A DNA stretch of 64,000 bases from Rhabdophis nuchalis. Its lineage: Eukaryota; Chordata; Lepidosauria; Squamata; Natricidae. The notes beneath the pieces were generated by a model, which saw nothing but the letters and a program-made list of their open reading frames with translations, did not search any database and had not been told where the DNA came from. The stretch spans positions 198,497,962-198,561,961 of the forward strand of contig CM077644.1 in the NCBI GenBank assembly GCA_039707465.1, in the 5' to 3' direction. Shown here piece by piece: positions 33,361-44,970 of the stretch. Made by a program: the position numbers and the translations under genes. Each line of letters starts with the position of its first letter. Positions within the stretch are counted from its first letter, which is position 1.

Positions 33361-35451
33361 ATTTTCCAACCTTGGCACCACCAGGCATGAACATAGTTGG
33401 GTTAATTTAGTGGTAATTCAAAACAATATGAAGTAAGAAGAATAAGCATGCTATAAATTCCATATATGCATACAGGTTTTTGTTGGTCTGCATAGGGTAA
33501 TGCAATATATAAAATCAGATTACCACTTTAGATTCCAAATGCCAGTAAATTGGTCCAGTAAATTGGCAAATAAGGATGCAGAATGTTTTGTACTAAAGGG
33601 AAAAGATGCTCTAGAATGCATGGAAACACATAGATAGCACCTAAAACAGCCACAGTCTTTCTTGATATCTGCATATTTATTTATTTGGTCTGAACTTTTG
33701 AGCAGAAGAACATTACCAGAAAGGATATGTGCTATATTTTTTCATTCCTTTAGTTAAGGAGTTTTTATAACTTCAATATAGCAAATACAGTAATTGACCT
33801 GGAAATTCAGTAAGAGACATAGAAGTGAGAGTGAATGGAAGGATTGTGAGTAAAGAAAAGTGAGAGCCCAAAGATAAATAGTCTAATAGCTTATAGTGCT
33901 TAAACTGATCTTTAAATTAAACTTTACTTTGGAATAAGCACGAGCCAGATTTCAGAACAAATACATAGCCATATAATTATCCTTCCAGGATAATTCAGTA
34001 TTTTCCTTCTAGACAATATGACTATCGAGAAAGAAAATGTTAAAACCGAAACAGAAGAAAGCAAAATAGAGAGAGTTTTGCCTTTACCACATCTCCACAG
34101 CTAGTTACCTCCCAATTAAATGTAATCTTACAGTTACAGTATGTAACCAATGAAATAATTAAATTGTCTTTTGTTCCACTTCTATATATGTTAGTAGAAA
34201 AGGTAATAAGCATTTGCACCAGCAATCGTTTGATTCATCATTTTTCACTGTTTATTAATTAAATATTTAATTAATATTTAATAATATTAATTAATTAATA
34301 ATATATTAAACTTGGCATTTTTTTCTGAAAATCTAGACTTTGAAACTCCCTGGGACATAGACTAACTTTTACAATAACATTCTTCTGTAAGATTACTTAC
34401 AGAAAATAACATCTTCAATGTTTAGCTATTGGAATAGTAATGTTAAGTTTTCAGGAAACCTTACAATATCATCTGGCACTTTCCTCTTTACTCTCTCTTG
34501 CCACACTGATAGGATAAAGTTATTTGACTTTAAGCAAGTTGATCCCTTCATTCAGTAAAGCAGAATGAGGAAGGCTGATAGGATTATCTGTCTCTTCTTC
34601 TTCTGCACTAACCTTCAATCTAAATTGATACCTAGTACTCCTACAATGACAGCAGAGGAAAAATAAAATGGCAAAATAAATTGCCCCGGCAATCCATATT
34701 AATAACTCCTTAGTGTTTGACTTCTCCTATGAAACTCAGATTTTCTCTTGCTATTTCATTTTGGCAGTTAAAGTCTGAGTATTAGTTCAACTTGCAGCTG
34801 GCAAATAGGCACTACCTTTCTACAGCTTTGGTAGTATAAATAAATATAATATTTCTGTTAGCAGAACAAAATGACAGTAGCGTGGGCTAGAGTCAAAATA
34901 AAAATGTTATATTTGTCCTTGTTGCACATTTAGCTCAATAAAATACTACAAATACAAGCAATTTTTATTTATTTATTCATTTATTTTCCTTTACTTCTGT
35001 AAGCTGACTACGATGAGTTGTCTGACCAGGTAAATTTTCTTAATAATTTAAATATATAAATTAAGTACACACAATAGTATATTTATGGGTTAAAAAACTT
35101 TACAAAACAAAGTAATATGCAAAATACATATCTGAGAGCAATATTAATCCTCTTCATATTGTATGTAGGGTTTCTAAGTAGAAAGAAATCAAGACTATAG
35201 ATTAAAGCACCTGCTTTCTCCCATCATTCAGTATTTATCTGGTGATTCAAAAGATGGCTGCATTGGGTATGAAGTGAAGTACATATTCTTGTGCATTCTA
35301 GAATCTAATAAATTAGAAACTAGTTTGAGTAGCAAGTACAGATCTGTTCCAAACCCTCAATTAAGTGTATAAATGTCAGAGGAAGAAAAATTTGATGACA
35401 GGATGAGCATATCACTAACTGATTTGTTTGTATTTCTCTATGCACACAGGT
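33361..35451. other. No gene or recognised element
   Basis: AT-rich; holds one AT palindromic patch (34252-34310, listed separately) and a TTTA run at 34966-34987. Confidence 0.5.
34252..34310. repeat. AT-rich self-complementary patch
   Basis: Alternating TTAATTAA, AATATT and ATTAATTAAT words make an almost pure A/T stretch of about 60 bases that can fold on itself. Confidence 0.8.
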
Positions 35452-35786
35452 CAGAGGTGGTATTCAGCAGGTTCTTCTCAGTTCTGGAGTATTGTGGAAA
35501 TTTTGAGTAGTTCAGAGAAACGGTAAATACCAACTCCAACTGGTCCTGCTCCCATCTATTCTCTGCCTCCCGAGTCCCAGTGATCAGGAAGGAATGGGCA
35601 TTTTGCAGTAACCTTCCCCTGGAGTGAGGAGGGAATGGAGATTTTACGGTAACCTTCCCCTGGAGTGGGGAGGGAATGCAGAATGCAGAACACAGTATCC
35701 TTTCCCTGCCATGCCCACCAAGCCATGCCACACCCAGCAAGCCACACCCACAGAACCGGAAGTAAAATTTTTGAATCCCATCACTG
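35452..35786. mobile_element. hAT-type MITE
   Basis: Ends CAGAGGTGGTATTCAGCAGG and GAATCCCATCACTG match the MITE family at 29505 and 36904. Inside is an imperfect tandem duplication of about 40 bases (GTAACCTTCCCCTGGAGTG at about 35609 and 35650). The expected 8-bp target duplication is not evident in the flanks, so it is old or one end is altered. Confidence 0.75.
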
Positions 35787-36705
35787 ATTCAGATGAAGAC
35801 CCAAATAAGGCTAGGTTTAGAATGAGAATCTTCAGGTCTTCTCTAGTATTGCAATTCATGCTGGATTTGGGGTATCTACTCTGGAAGAAAACATTTTGTC
35901 CTGGTCCTGCTTATCCCTGTCAGTTTTTGAGCACTATTGGATATGGGTAAGAAACATTACAAAAGGACTTACCTTTTTAAATATTTGTTCATCACCTAAT
36001 AGCCTTCATGGTTTGATCATATTTTGGCTTGTTCGTGTAATACACCATCTGGCTTATTTCTTTGTAATGAGTTTGCCCTCTAATTTTTGTATCCTGAAGG
36101 CCAACTCCTGGTACTTGTTTTTTTGGATCCATACTGAATGTTCAGCTTTCAGGCTCCAATCCAAATACAGATACATACCAGTTAGGCTCTTTAGTATGGA
36201 AGACAAAGGAGAAATCATGAAAGGTAGCCAATCTTTCCTTGTCTTGACCATACAGTTAATGTGATAGCTAATTTTCCAACGACTGTCAGCTGATTCAGGA
36301 TCCTGATCACAGGGTGAAACTAAGTAGCTCAGAATATAATTGTGCAGTGTTCAGATGGTATATTACAGATTCCACATTAGGTGTTTGTGTTTATTTTGGT
36401 TTTGTTTCCGTGTTCATTTACAAAGGCATCAGTTCATGAGTTTTCGCAAATGTAGGGGAAAAAACCAGGTCTGGTATTAGCAATCTACTCTTTGCTCATA
36501 CAACATCAATTGTAAAACAATGTTGAGATATCTCAGATTGTTGAAATTGATTTATGTTTGCTTGAGTAATTAAATTATTTTTTGTTCTTTTACCTGATAG
36601 TCTGTGATTATGATAACTATCACAAAATCTTGCCTTTGTTATTTTTGTAAATAACGAGACTTTGAATATACTTAATCATCCTTCCTCCTACTATTTCTCC
36701 AGACT
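35787..36705. other. No recognised feature
   Basis: Unassigned AT-rich sequence; the 122-codon frame at 35896-36264 has no recognisable motif and no coding support. Confidence 0.45.
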
Positions 36706-36842
36706 ATCAACCCATGAGATGAGTTGGGTTGAGAGGGTATTATTGTCTGAAAGTCATCCAGCTTTCATGCCTAATGTGAGACTAAAACTCAGAGTCTCCT
36801 GGTTTCCAGCCTGATGCCTTAATCATTAGACCAAAATGGCTT
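36706..36842 (-). repeat. MIR/CORE-like SINE fragment
   Basis: GTCATCCAGCTTTCATGCCT, GAGACTAAAACTCAGAGTCT and CCTTAATCATTAGACCA follow the order of a reversed tRNA-derived CORE SINE, with an inverted B-box-like block. Resembles 2308-2412. Confidence 0.5.
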
Positions 36843-36903
36843 CTTTGACTTCATATTTCTTCCCAATCCACCAGCCAAGGAGCTGGCCTGTACTATTTAT
36901 ATG

Positions 36904-37198
36904 CAGTGGTGGGATTCCAAATCTTTTCCTACTGGTTCTATGAGAGCGTGCTTCACATGCACACAACACTCAAAGATCACCCTCGGTATCAGCACTGGTG
37001 AGCTGAGCTTTTTTTTAGCTCAGTTGAGGCACGACATTTGCTCTGCAGCATGAATCAACTGAGTTAAAAAACAAGGGAATATAGGCCATGGAATGATGAG
37101 GGTGGCCAACCAGAGGTGATATTTGCGGGTTCTCCAAACTCAACATTTCCACTACTGGTTCACTTGAACTGGTCTGAATTGGCTGAATACCACCTCTG
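36904..37198. mobile_element. hAT-type MITE with perfect target duplication
   Basis: The left end CAGTGGTGGGATTCC and the right end AATACCACCTCTG are inverted repeats. TTTATATG is duplicated exactly on both sides (36896-36903, 37199-37206). About 295 bp, non-coding. Confidence 0.9.
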
Positions 37199-37206
37199 TT
37201 TATATG

Positions 37207-37628
37207 ATTCATATAAATCTGCCAACAGATTTATATTCTCAATCTGTTGGAAGTAAGGACAAATGGAAGGATAGGCATATTGGACTTGGGGTATACTGGG
37301 AATGCTTTGAAGATGGGCCAGGTGGTGAAACAATGGGATTTTATTTAAAAGGATACAAGATTTATTTCTTTTAAAATAAATGTAATTTTTCACTCTCAAT
37401 TGACAGTTAGAAAGATATATCCTTAGTCTACTTTTTTGTAATGCCTTGTCTGAAAATAGTTGAAATTCTGGTGGTTTCAAAATATGACAAAACTATGTGA
37501 AAAAAATACCCAATCAAGCAGTCTTTGATTAAGTTAGCAATTCTTACATTTCAGAAAAAAATTGTTTTTGCAAAGCACCACTTGTACCCATATATGTTTC
37601 AAAGACAGTCTTCATCATTGCTAATATG
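37207..37628. other. No recognised feature
   Basis: Unassigned sequence before the GAAA array. Confidence 0.5.
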
Positions 37629-37629
37629 T

Positions 37630-37634
37630 GAAAG

Positions 37635-37699
<65 letters not shown>

Positions 37700-37702
37700 A
37701 CA

Positions 37703-37766
<64 letters not shown>

Positions 37767-37768
37767 AA
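37630..37768. repeat. (GAAA)n microsatellite
   Basis: About 34 tetranucleotide units with two interruptions (a GAGAGAGA patch near 37659 and a C near 37701). One strand is all purine apart from that C. Confidence 0.97.
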
Positions 37769-38159
37769 CTATGGCACATTAAAAATATGGTGTGGGTTAT
37801 CAAGTATGTATGTATTGTCTATTTGTTTGCCTGGCTGCCTGTCCGCTTGTCTGTCTAACAATCAAATTTATATAGCTATCTATCTCCCTCAAAGAAGATG
37901 CTGAGCGGTACGTCTCTTATTTGCTGGGGCAATAGAAACCTCTCAGAAAAACAAGCTTCTTTTTTACTTGAGGATTATCTGAATGTCTTATAAATACCAA
38001 GCCCATTTCTAATTGAGGCAAGTGAAGTTCCCGATCATTAGTGTTCATCAAGTTAATATATGTATATCTGTTTCTGCATGTCTGTGCACTCTAGTTGGAT
38101 TAAGGCAGACAAGATTAGTAAAAACTGACATCATGCAGGGACTGACCCATCTATTTGCC
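37769..38159. other. No recognised feature
   Basis: Includes a short GTCTGTC/TATC-rich patch at 37840-37885; otherwise unassigned. Confidence 0.5.
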
Positions 38160-38645
38160 TCCTATTCAAGGTCCCCGTGACCACCTTTAAAGTGCTCCAT
38201 GGCAAGGGACCTGGTTACCTGCAAGACCGCCTCCTGCTGCCAAATACCTCCCACCGACCAGTTCGCTCCCACAGAGAGGGCCTCCTCAGGGTGCCGTCGG
38301 CCAAACAATGCCGGCTGGCGACCCCCAGGGGGAGAGCCTTCTCTGTGGCAGCTCCCGCTCTCTTGAATGACCTACCCCCTGGCTAAGGACGATCTCGGAC
38401 CTACATCTCTTCCGTTGGGCCCTGAAAATGCATTTATTCTGTGCTGCCGGCCTGTCGTAGTTTTAAAGGGATTTTAAATAGCGATTTTAGTATGGGATTT
38501 TAAAAATGTAAGCCATTTATTTAATATCTTTTAACACATTGTTTTAGATTTTGTATCACTTATTTTATTATGGCTGTACGCCACCCTGAGTCCCGAAAGG
38601 GAGAAGGGTGGTATAGAAATCAAATAAACTTCAAACTTCAAACTA
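38160..38645 (+). pseudogene. L2-type LINE 3' end
   Basis: The frame at 38177-38386 reads TTFKVLHGKGPGYLQDRLLL, RPVRSHREGLLRVPSAKQCRLATPRGRAFSVAAPALLNDLPPG. Coding similarity runs on in another frame after 38386. The 3'UTR ends CGCCACCCTGAGTCCCGAAA, GGGAGAAGGGTGGTATAGAAA. It is 5'-truncated and frameshifted. Confidence 0.9.
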
Positions 38646-39255
38646 TTAAATAACATGCTGGTATCACCAATTGCAATTGCCATTTATTTCTAGAGGACAT
38701 ATTGCTGATATTTCCAACATATTGAATGTAAACGATGGAACACTAAATGAATTGATTGTGTGTCCTTGGGAGCAAAAAATACCTATAGTTAAATAGTCTG
38801 TTAAATATGAAGTGCAGCATAAATAAATTATCAAAGAAAGTTAATCTCTATGAGGACTGGCTTATACCAGCAAAATTAGATATAATTAAAGATTCTGTAC
38901 AGCTAAGTGGAGGACAGGCCTTTAGGGATTCCTACATCACTCAACACACTCTCAAAAGGCTCAAAAGGTACTTCATTAACACAATCCTTAGATTATGAAA
39001 CAATTAATTAGTATGTAGGGGAAAAAACAATAAAAGAGAAATACAAAAACGTCAGTGGCACTTGTAATGATATTTAATTTTAATGGGTAAATTCCTAGTG
39101 TGGAATTTTATTGCTATAAATATACAATTCTACTAATGTTCATGATACTTTCCCTGCTGATTGAAATATGGAAAATGTATTCCTGAAGCTTTGAAACTAT
39201 TTGATGCCAGAATGAAACTAGTTTGGGCCACAAATATATTAGAGAATAAATAGAT
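38646..39255. other. No recognised feature
   Basis: AT-rich spacer between two oppositely oriented L2 ends. Confidence 0.5.
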
Positions 39256-39257
39256 TT

Positions 39258-39680
39258 CAGATTCAGATTTCAGATTTATTGAATTTGTATACCGCCCTTC
39301 TCCCTTTTGGGACTCAGGGCAGTGCACAGCCAACGGTAAAAGTAGGTAATACAAAAACTAAAAACAAATGTTAAGATATATTAAATAGATTGGCCTGCCA
39401 ATTAAAAACCCCTGCTAAAATCAATTTAAAAACTACAACAGGCCGGCAACACGAAATAAATGGGTCTTCAGGGCCCGACGGAAGAGGTGTAGGTCCGTGA
39501 TCATCCGTAGTTCAGGGGGTAGGTCATTCCAGAGGGCAGGAGCTGCCAAAGAGAAGGCTCTCCCCCTAGGGGTCGCCAGCCGACATTGCCTGGCCGACGG
39601 CACCCTGAGGAGGCCCTCTCTGTGGAAGCGAACTGGTCAGTGGGAGGTATTTGGCAGCAGGAGGCGGTCTTGCAAATAGA
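39258..39680 (-). pseudogene. L2-type LINE 3' end
   Basis: Reverse-complement L2 3'UTR (CCGCCCTTCTCCCTTTTGGG, 39293-39312) followed by the C-terminal coding end (reading RAFSLAAPALWNDLPPEL-like words on the minus strand at 39500-39570). 5'-truncated at about 39680. Confidence 0.88.
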
Positions 39681-39681
39681 A

Positions 39682-40117
39682 CATTTTAGATAGCATCTAA
39701 TCTGTAATATTATATCTCTTACATACTCTTGTGACTTCAGCATACTTGAATCAATCTATCATCACATGTTTGATATTCAGTTGGATGAATTCATGCTACA
39801 TTTATATCCTCAGATATGAATCTTTTTATTACACACCAGAGAACTGTGGCTCATGGGTCATCCTTTCAGAGGCATTTTCTTATCAAAGTGCCTTCAACAA
39901 TGGCAGAACTCCTAATGTACTTAAAAAATTCTTAAAATTTCAGGGAGATATTTAGAGGTATCTGCTTTCAAAGTAGCTCAGATTGAAATATACAGCACAG
40001 TCAAACACCAGGAGTTGATCACAGTAAATGTTTTATGAAATTTTGCATTGTGTCAGAAAATATGTTATGATAATTTCAGTGTGTGCGTGTGTGTGTATGC
40101 ATATATATGTATATGAC
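39682..40117. other. No recognised feature
   Basis: AT-rich; short alternating GT/AT patch at 40081-40113. Confidence 0.5.
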
Positions 40118-40271
40118 CCCAAACTAACATGAGATGTGATTTTTCCAAGATCAGTTCTTTATTGTTTTCACACCTATAGAAAACATATTGTCAGATTGAG
40201 GACTCTGTATCTATAATATAATCTGTAAACTATTAGAGAAGGGCTATCTTCACCCTCTCTCAGATGAAAGA
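40118..40271. repeat. Direct repeat copy 1, possible LTR fragment
   Basis: About 150 bases from GACCCCAAACTAACATGAGA to CTCTCTCAGATGAAAGA match 40935-41088 with few differences. On the minus strand there is an AATAAAG signal about 45 bases before the end, as in an LTR R-U5 region. Confidence 0.85.
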
Positions 40272-40931
40272 CACATACACACACACATACACGACTGTGT
40301 GTGTGTATGTTCCAGCATAACTCTGGAATGCCTTGAGCAACTTCAACCAAACTTGGTGCACAGATGACTTACTCTCTGGAAACAAATACTGTGTGGGTAA
40401 GACACCCCTAAAACTCCTCAGTGTGTGTGTTCTGTTAAGATACAGCCTGTTGTGCCTTAAACTGGCTTCTACTGTACTGCCGGAAAAGTGTCCATATAGC
40501 TTTCTTTAAGCAATTTTTATCTGATATTTAAAAATTACTCTATTCCTCTTTGTTTCTTTATACCGATCTTTGAACAAAATAAATTGGATTGGTTGAATCC
40601 TGTTAATGGTGTCCAAAGCAGCTTTTCTCTAAACCTTTTCTTCCTTCAGAGCAAACTGATCACATTATTATTATTAGAACTATTACTATTATTTATCGTA
40701 AGCAGGCCAAAACTCACCAGAAACCCTAATCCTGCCTTGACTATTGAATTTCATTTAAGTTATTTCATTCTGTACACAGATAAGGTTGTGTGGAAATGTT
40801 TTCAAGCAGCCTGCTATACAGCACATAAGAACAGAACTCAAGACACATATATCATAAAATTGTAGCTATTTATGGACTTTGTCCACTAACAAAGATTGGA
40901 TTTTCAAAAGCAGAACCCAATAATACTAATT
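40272..40931. other. Sequence between the two direct repeats
   Basis: Begins with a CA/TG patch (40275-40308). It then has a segment from TGTTCCAGCATAACTCTGGA onward that reads like an interspersed repeat, but I cannot name it. No recognisable retroelement domain. Confidence 0.4.
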
Positions 40932-41088
40932 GTAAGACCCCAAACTAACATGAGATATGATTCTTCCAAGATCATTTCTTTATTGTTTTCACACCTATAG
41001 ACAACATATTGCCAGATTGAGGACTCTGTATCTATAATATAATCTGTAAACTATTAGAGAAGGGCTACCTTCACCCCCTCTCAGATGA
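40932..41088. repeat. Direct repeat copy 2, possible LTR fragment
   Basis: Starts TGTAAGACCCCAAACTAACA; on the minus strand it would end in ...TCTTACA after an AATAAAG signal, consistent with the 3' end of an LTR. The match to copy 1 stops after the AGATGAAAGA block. Confidence 0.85.
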
Positions 41089-41282
41089 AAGAGCCAGACT
41101 GAGTTACCTTTTACTCTTCTAGAATGGACTCCCTCGCTCTCCTTACTATGTTTCATCACACTAATTTAGTCTAATACATATAACACTAGCAATTAGTGTT
41201 ATATAACAGTTCATAGTGTTTTATAACTCCTTCTTTTTAAGTGGTTTACAGAGACAGCATATTGCCCATATAACTCTGGGTC

Positions 41283-41924
41283 TGTTCTGACCTAGGCTTC
41301 CTAATACAATAAAAAAGCACACAATTAGGCCCAAAAATCCTCTTTTTATTTCAAAGGCTGTGAATTATATTTATCCACAGCTGGTAATGAGTCCCAAATA
41401 GTTGGAAAGAGTTCCACAGTAGGCTGCCAAAGTCCTTCGGGATAAGGCTGATAAGCACCCCCTTTATCTTCTTTGAAAACCCTGCCAAAGTCTTAATTAG
41501 CAATTAGCTTGGCAAGGCCAAACAGATCAAAGAGTCCAAACCGAGTTTCAGAAGGTAAACTGACCAGTATGAACCAAGTTGCTTCCTGCAAAAGCTCATG
41601 TGCCTTTATGTCCTATGAGGGGCCAATCGCCCTCAAACCTTACTCCCAAGTTGTCCCTTCTGTTTTAACTGTTCTTGCCTTCTGGCAGCTCTGTGCATGT
41701 GTGCACTGGGAACAGGGGGAGCCTGTTCCTCTGCCTCGCTGCTGTCCGACTCTGGGGGCTCTGGAGGCAGCACATAACTTTCAGATGGTCCTTCCCCCCT
41801 TTCTGCCTCTGACAAAGAGCCCTCGTCCGAGCCTTCTCCAGACTCCAGGACTGGCCCATGTTCTTCCCCAATCTCCTCACTGTCCGACTCTGCTGCTAGC
41901 TCCGCAGGCCACTGGCAGACCACA
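41283..41924 (-). mobile_element. Solo LTR-like element (about 640 bp)
   Basis: Bounded by TGTTCTGACC and GGCAGACCACA, which give TG...CA termini. A GGGTC lies before the left end (41278-41282) and GGGGTC follows three bases after the right end, a near target duplication. On the minus strand an AATAAA (41345-41350) stands about 60 bases before the terminus, the normal R-U5 spacing, so the LTR points to the left. It interrupts an older repeat cleanly. No internal retroviral or gypsy sequence is attached. Confidence 0.65.
41633..41923 (-). other. Acidic 96-codon open frame inside the LTR U3
   Basis: Begins MVCQWPAELAAESDSEE at the very 5' end of the LTR and runs through strings of Ser, Glu, Asp and Pro to RAARRQEQLKQKG. 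I recognise no domain. It may simply be chance openness in a CTG/GAG-rich U3. It is listed because it starts at the LTR edge and is compositionally regular. Confidence 0.3.
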
Positions 41925-42065
41925 ATGGGGTCCTCATTTTACTGAGCTTGGAAGGATAGAAAGCTGAATCAACCTTGAGCCGGTCAGGATCAAACTGAGG
42001 CAATCAGCAGAATTAACCTTCAATACTGCATTCTAATCAGTGATCACATTGCTCTAACTAAAAAT

Positions 42066-44904
42066 ATTACTTATCATAGCAAATAAAACTTATTAATGAC
42101 CAGCATACCTGCAATGACTTATGCCTTGTTACCATCCACTCCCAACAAATTTGGTTTTTGTGTTTGTGTGTGTGCATGCATTTAATTTATTTCATGTACA
42201 AAAAGGCTGAGGATACATGGACGCTAACAAATGGAACAGTAATTTTAAGAATAATGTTAGTAACAATGCTATGAAATCTAAGTGAAGAGAGCAGCAGTAA
42301 TGGATATGTTTATGAGTTCTGTGATTGGATCTCAGGGGAGCATATTTACACTAGCAGTTCATGTATCTTCATTTACAGCATTAAAAAAATACATCAAAGA
42401 TGCAGTTCAGGTGATTTTTATTTTCTTTTATTTTGGAATTCTCTAAAAGTAATCTAACCAAAGAATTCTATATGTATAGCCTTCATAATGGTTAATAAAA
42501 TCCAGTATAATAAATGATAGATGTATAAACAGTGACTTCTGCAGTCAACATCTGTACCAAAACAGCTACAATGATTTATCTCATCTAATTTTTACATCAC
42601 TCTTCGTTTTTCTGCTGTAACATTTTCAGTAAAACTCTTCCTTCTTTATCTGATACCAAAGAAGAATGCATTTTCACTGCTTTAGTGCCATGACATTCAT
42701 CTTTCAATATATTTTAATTTAGTCATTGGAATCTTTGTGATAGAAAGCGTTTCAGTCAGTTTTATCAATTACACCAGGATCTCATTTCAGAATGAAAAAG
42801 GAATCTTTTGCATTATTATTTCCAGGTCAGCAATAATTCCAAGGCCTCTCTTTGAATGTAGAAATGCTGCAATATTTTAGTATATTTCTTCTATTTTCTT
42901 CACACCATGTTATTAGTTTTCATGAAGTAATGTCCAACTTGCTATGGTTTATAATAAACTCCACAATAAGAACTCAACCATTTTCCTTTCATCCAATTTG
43001 ATCAATTCAAATGCATTTAGTATACAGGCTTCCAGAATGAATTCAGCTGAAGAGATAGTGAATCAGAAAAAAAGGCCTTACCATAAACCTGGTGCAGTAA
43101 ATCAAACACATTGCAATAAATTACTTCAGAAGTAATATTTAGGATCTTAATGACACTGATGGTTGCTATTTGTCAAAAGACGAATGATCAGAATTATCTC
43201 TGTATATTTTTACATGATTGTCTGCAGTACATAGGGATTAGCCAGTGGCATTCAGGGAGATGACAGGACATTAAATCATCACATGGAGGAAAAAGTTAAA
43301 TAGCACAGTGAAAGTTGGAAGCATCACCACAGTGCTGTGTCACTGAGCTTAAACTGAAACAACATTGTAACAAGTGTGTAAAATCTAATGAAGCTCTTCT
43401 GCTAGGACATTGACCCTTGTTCCACATGCCTAAAAAAGTATCCTGTAGAGGACACAGGAAGAGAAGAAAAAGACTTTTCATTCCCGTGGACTTTGACATG
43501 CACAGTAATAAAATCCAGAAAGAGTCCTTATTGTTGCTCATGTCAAAAATAAGAGTCCCAGATACCAGGTAATGTAGTAAAAACCATCTGCTTTCATCTG
43601 TTTAGAAGAAAGAGCTGGATTTAGACTCAAAGATAATTTCAAGTGCCACAGCTTTAAAAGGTCTATGCGTAGCTACACCTGGCCCAAATAAATTTCAACA
43701 TATTTTCCCTCAAACTATTATTAAAAGAATGATGGGAAATCAAATTTAAATGAGTTGCGATTCAGTGAATCTAAACCCAATTCATTGGCTGTTTCTAGGG
43801 TCTCTGCAACCATGCTAAATAACTACTCATAAAATTCTTTGAACTGAAAGAAAAGTTATGAATGGTATGAAATGTTCACTGAAAAAACCTTATGAACATT
43901 TACCTACCCAATTTCACAAAAGTTGTTCTTTTATTGCTGCTTCAGAAAATCAAATCAATTCATATCAAGTCAAATCAAATCTTTTTTGTAGTCAGCGACC
44001 TGAAACTATGTACTATTCTAAAAATAATGGAATAAAATAAAATAAAATTATATATTAGATCATTTTGTTCAATTACACACACACACAAACACACAATTAC
44101 AAAAGATTAAAAAAAGATAGAAAATAATTTGGTATAAAAATGCAGATAAAGAAAAAAAGAAATTTCTAGAATTTTGAAAATACCTAAATTCGGCTTTGGT
44201 GGCTATTACAGTTTTTAAGGTTTTTAAAAGATAATCCAAGGGTTTGGGTATCATAACATATTGCATCATCTTATAATGTATTATATTATATTGAATTATA
44301 CTGTAAAACCTATAGAATAGAAAGGATAATAGAACAGAATGTTAGTGACTGATTAAAATTCTTTTGTGGACATGACAGTTTTAGTGTAGTATACTATTGA
44401 TTCCCTCTTCCAAGAGGACTAAAGATAGGACATTGACTCTGGCTAAAGTTCTTCTTTATGTTGGACAAGACATATTAGACAGATTTCCATGTGCCAAATG
44501 GACTGTTTAATATGCCTACATTTTAAATTTTTGGGATGGAAATTAAGTCCTTGAGCAAATATGGCTCAACGGTACAGCTATTTTATCTCTAAGCATCCAG
44601 CCAATTAAAATAAAATGTTGTGTGGAAATGCCACAGATCTTAAGTCAGAATTAAAAGGATATCATAGTCAATGATGTCAAAATGCACAAGAGATCTAGAA
44701 AGGCCAGATGATTTCACTACCTCTGTCCAAAACCCTCCAAATGGTATCCACAAACAGATTCTATATTGTCTCAATACTGTAATCTGGCCTGAAATCAGAT
44801 GGAATAAGGTTAGGATAATATTCTGTAGCTAAATTCCACCCATCCTTTCAAAACCTTTCCTAGAAAAGTGAAGATTTGACAAGTTATTAAGAAGCAATAA
44901 AAGT
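42066..44904. other. No gene or recognised element
   Basis: AT-rich with minor simple repeats: AAATC-type words at 43948-43981, AAAAT repeats at 44029-44047 and (AC)n at 44078-44095. Confidence 0.5.
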
Positions 44905-44970
44905 GCTTCACTTTATTTTCCTTATTTCCATAAGGTAGCTTCACTTTATTTTCCTTATTTCCATAAGGTA
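44905..44970. repeat. Perfect 33-bp tandem duplication
   Basis: Two identical 33-base units stand head to tail (44905-44937, 44938-44970), each starting GCTTCACTTTATTTTCC and ending ATAAGGTA. Confidence 0.97.

Larger units (their letters stand above)
41216..42065 (+). repeat. Old interspersed repeat split by an LTR insertion
   Basis: The left part (41216-41282: AAGTGGTTTACAGAGACAGC, ATTGCCCATATAACTCTGGG) and right part (41930-42065: GGTCCTCATTTTACTGAGC, GGAAGGATAGAAAG, CAACCTTGAGCCGGTCAGGA) are neighbouring segments of the repeat seen unbroken at 27290-27430. Confidence 0.75.

Noticed and set aside
35896..36264. 122-codon plus-strand frame as a host exon
   Set aside because: No recognised motif, no splice or codon-use support and AT-rich background; could be chance.
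37525..37858. Lys/Glu/Arg-rich frames
   Set aside because: Translation of the GAAA microsatellite in several frames.
41509..41967. 152-codon plus-strand frame
   Set aside because: Crosses the LTR and its repeat flank; no domain, opposite to LTR transcription.
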